64,000 nt of DNA from Strongylocentrotus purpuratus. Its lineage: Eukaryota > Echinodermata > Echinoidea > Camarodonta > Strongylocentrotidae. Made by a program: the position numbers and the translations under genes. The stretch covers positions 22,457,923-22,521,922 of the forward strand of contig NW_022145597.1 in the NCBI RefSeq assembly GCF_000002235.5, read 5' to 3'. Positions 60,751 through 64,000 of this stretch are shown piece after piece; the first letter of the stretch is position 1; each line of letters begins with the position of its first letter. The notes under the pieces were generated by a model. That model was not told where the DNA came from. It made no database searches and was given only the letters and a program-made list of their open reading frames with translations.

Positions 60751-61224
60751 TCGTGATTTTTAAAGAGGCATTACCATTGGTTTTCTCATGCAGATCAAAG
60801 AGAATGTTCTTAAAGTGTACTTTAACAAAGGATTGTAAATATCTGACTGTGGAAAGCTGTTGTTTCATTTTATGGAACACTATGACTTAAATGTGAAATA
60901 TTCGATAATGAAAATGTGCAAGTGTCGCAGTTTGTAAGTCGTTGCAATTTCCCAAATAGACCATAACATATGTGTAAAATGTAACTAAAGTTTGTAAGAT
61001 GTAGGCCTATTTATTCACGATTTATACGAACATTTATCTAATTTAGTTTACATACATACCTGTACATAATAGGTGTATTTATTCATTTAGAACAAGACAC
61101 AATAGGAGTGCATTTTTAAGGGAAATTATATTCAATTACCCATACAAAGTGATTCAGACGATTTTTCAAAATCAGGCACCTTCATTTTCAATTTCTTTGG
61201 AGTTAACAAGGATCGCTAGTTACC

Positions 61225-61372
61225 AAAATAATAATAATAATATTTAGCTTTTATAGCGCTTAATACAAAGTCTCTCAGCGCTTTACAAATATACTATTAC
61301 CCCGGTCATTGGATTCAGTGCTTGTCCGCACACATTGTGTGCACAATCTCCACATGTTCTGTATATCCTTAT
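61225..61372 (-). mobile_element. SINE fragment (tail part)
   Basis: AATAATAATAATA, TTTTATAGCGCTTAATAC, AGCGCTTTACAAATA, ATTACCCCGGTCATTGGATT and a following GTCCGCACACATTGTGTG match the SINE at 3195 in the same order. Confidence 0.65.
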
Positions 61373-63807
61373 TCAGTACAGGTGCTTCGATAAATGATTT
61401 ATCACCTCTTGGAGCTGAACTTCAACAAGTTGGATGGCTTAACGTAACCATGTGGGAACAATTAAAAAAAACTGTCTCTTACTAGTCTTATCTACTGAAA
61501 ACACCGTTGGGGGTGGCAGATAGTTTCAGCAGTTTAAAAAAAAACGGGCGGTTGACAACGACCGACATCTTACACCGCTCTCCCCTCTGGGCTATGGAAG
61601 TGGTTTTACCCTTGTACATGACCTGGAGAATCAACGTTGCCATAGAAACATAATTAATGATCCGTCCGTGCACTAATTGATGCGGTTTTTGCCTCGGTTA
61701 AACTTTGGCGGTTTTCCCGCTTCTCGACACAGTCCCGACATACGAGTCCGAAAATAGCCAAAAAAGTTTTTACGGACGATAAGAAATGATGCTACGGGTT
61801 GCGTGTTTCCGAAGTATGTCTTTGGCCTTCAACATCATTAAGTCTTTTTCAAAGTTTCATTCGCATGGTTAATTAAAGCTAAAGCCTTTGGAGTATTAAA
61901 AGAACGGGGGATTTACTAATAACTGTGACGAGTTATGGCTTCATCATAGCATTTTTAGATTTTTTTTCCCCTCCAGATTTGATGGCGGCTGTGCTTACGC
62001 ATTTTATGTCTTTATTGTTACATCTAAGATCAATTCGAATTTAATTCACTTCAAAACTTTTTTCTCTCAATGTGCAAAAATATTCATGGTATTATCACAC
62101 AGCGTGAAGGACACTCCATGCAGATATGGGCTTTGGGACACACACACACGCACACTTGTGACATGTAATTTTTGGTCCAAATGTAAAAACTACAAGTACT
62201 TCTAATAATTAGAGGCCAATTCAAGCAAAATCATTTCCATTTAGTGTGATATTGGGTTTTTAAGGACGTGTATCAATCAGATATGATTATTTACATTTGG
62301 GGACCGACCTTTAACGTCACCATCCGAAAGAGGTGACTCAGTTTCGAACTGGGGCCCGCCTGAGCTAGTTTGTAGACGAAGGCAGGGAGAGCTGAACAAG
62401 TGAACAAGTACCGCTAGACCAACTTTCATCTCCCTGATTGCCCTCATTATAGATACAGTTATATTCGTCATGTTTGTCCACATTTTGTGTAAAAAAATAA
62501 TGGGGTCTTTCACATGTAACATTTCCCCCCTTGACCTGAATTCAGTACTCTCCTGAAGAATAGTTTTAGGATATTTAGATATTTGACAGCTCACTCACCT
62601 TTCGTGTAACCTGGTTTGTATATGACCCTTTTTAATCAAAGATTTAATCATATAGGTAACCGCATGTATTGACTCAGAACCCTTTCGGTGGTTTGTAATT
62701 ATTTTGATTGACCGGGCTACACAGGTGAAATTATAACTACAGGTCATTATCATAAACAATCATGTGAAGGTTGATTGAGATTTTAATCAATATCTTCCGT
62801 ATAAAGCATCGGATTTGACACTTGTTTAAATCCAATCCACTTTAAACCAATAAATAAGTATAAAATACAAATCTAGAGAGAGGGATTATGAATCTTAATA
62901 AATTAATTTCCAACCCAAATGAAAGTGAGAAAATGCGATATTTCATTTTGTTTTAAAGATCTAATTTGACCCATATGTTTAACATCCAGTCCAATGATTT
63001 TATTATGAGAAATCCAATACTTTAATTAGTTAAAGAAAATTACACATATCATACTCGCAGCTACATATTTGACATTTCTTCAATTGAGGATACGAAGTCA
63101 CGGTACAGAAGGAAGAAAATAAACATTGCAGAAAAAAACAATGCAGAAGTCAGGTAGCATCTGCGCCGTTTGATTCGGTTTGTATCTCGGTATGTTTTTC
63201 AACCATTTGTTTACATTTTTTTTTAGTCAACCCATTAATTTGCCTCAGTTTGTGAGCATACTATAAACATCTGTTACCGTAGTGTGTTTGTAAGTTTACT
63301 GAAGTACGTACTGCTTTGCCACTTGAAAGATAGAATGGCTCCCTCTGTCAGTCATTTAGGACTGGAACTCTAATTTCATCGGGTCATATGTGTCCACGAC
63401 AAGGGCAAAAAGAGGCCTTTGTTTTGCATTCACTGTCTGCAATCTAATGTCATTCACTATCCCATAACCAACTTATCCAAATATTGGCTATTCTTTCAAG
63501 ATTCAATTTTAGCTTTGAATGAAATCCATCTCTCTACCAAGATAAAAATCAAATCAAATCCTAAACTTCTGATCCCAAAGGAAGTATGATGATTCATCCT
63601 ACCAGTGGGCACGTATACTGGGAAAAAATCTTCTAGTTTTGAAGGCTGTCTTGATCGCAATGATGGAGGGAAACTTAGCTGTCAAATCTCTGGTGTAATA
63701 AAGCCCTCAGTTCTTAAAGTTCTGAAACAAATCAGATTTAACTTTCCTGCCGGATCAAGAACAAAAAAAAGGGCTTCTGATTTCAGATAAGAAATCGTTC
63801 ACAGTCA
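61373..63807. other. non-coding stretch, nothing recognised
   Basis: No protein-like ORF, no clear repeat apart from a short CA run near 62140. Confidence 0.4.
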
Positions 63808-64000
63808 TAGGCGTAGCCAGGGAGGGGCACAAAGGGCACATGCCCCTGTTCATCCACTAATGAAGGAGAAAAAAACATCCAAGGAACTTTGGGATCGAGA
63901 CCTTAAATCAGCCGTTCTATTTTAACCCCTCCTTCTTTGTACATCTCAGGTTTAACGTCAGACCTTAGCCCTACCCTTTGTGTGTCACACCTCCGGCGTG
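63808..64000 (+). mobile_element. possible hAT-like end at the window edge
   Basis: CATAGGCGTAGCCAGG followed by GAGGGGCACAAAGGGCAC is the usual style of hAT-like termini in this window. The rest lies outside. Confidence 0.4.

Overview
The window is animal (metazoan) DNA, AT-rich, intron-containing and packed with transposons. The mixture of tRNA-derived SINE tails, CR1/L2-like LINEs, hAT-like elements with long G or C runs, and palindromic MITEs, together with a lineage-type class A GPCR, suggests an invertebrate deuterostome, most likely an echinoderm such as a sea urchin. No species can be named from the sequence alone. No tRNA, rRNA or CRISPR locus was seen.

Layout. 1-8 kb: non-coding DNA with a tRNA-derived SINE (3195-3753), a CT microsatellite and a broken SGNH-hydrolase-like fragment from a mobile element (7314-7804). 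8.07-16.32 kb: one DNA transposon, 8069-16324, flanked by an exact 9-bp duplication (TGCCGGGGG) and built of two nearly identical inverted arms of about 1.8 kb around a 1.9-kb core. Its signature is that of a Mutator-like element (MULE). Its left arm was later split by a 2775-bp hAT-like element with 8-bp target duplication ATGGTAAT. That insert carries a 12-unit, roughly 111-bp minisatellite whose most constant part is a GAA-loop hairpin. 16.4-20.8 kb: dispersed repeats, a MITE and a three-copy inverted/direct repeat. 20.85-22.37 kb: a decayed LINE.

21.69-41.54 kb: a tandem duplication of a 6.5-kb unit carrying a two-exon class A GPCR gene on the minus strand. The second unit keeps the full gene (39715-41549, 404 aa) and a plausible TATA box. 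The first unit's copy lost its native promoter and first codons at the duplication junction, where a 6-bp microhomology (ATATCG) fused codon 3 to LINE 3' sequence that happens to supply a new in-frame ATG. That copy was then split in exon 1 by a 6.8-kb CR1/L2-like LINE with an 8-bp target duplication; the LINE's ORF2 is open except for one frameshift in an A-run. The two GPCR copies are almost identical in intron, exon 2 and flanks but differ strongly in two patches of exon 1. These cover TM2-TM3 and the third intracellular loop, which points to gene conversion or selection.

41.6-64 kb: no gene found. It holds MITEs (one nested in another at 44.9-45.5 kb), a 257-bp hAT MITE, SINE tails, microsatellites and long stretches of apparently unique DNA. 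Most long ORFs here are low-complexity or shadows.
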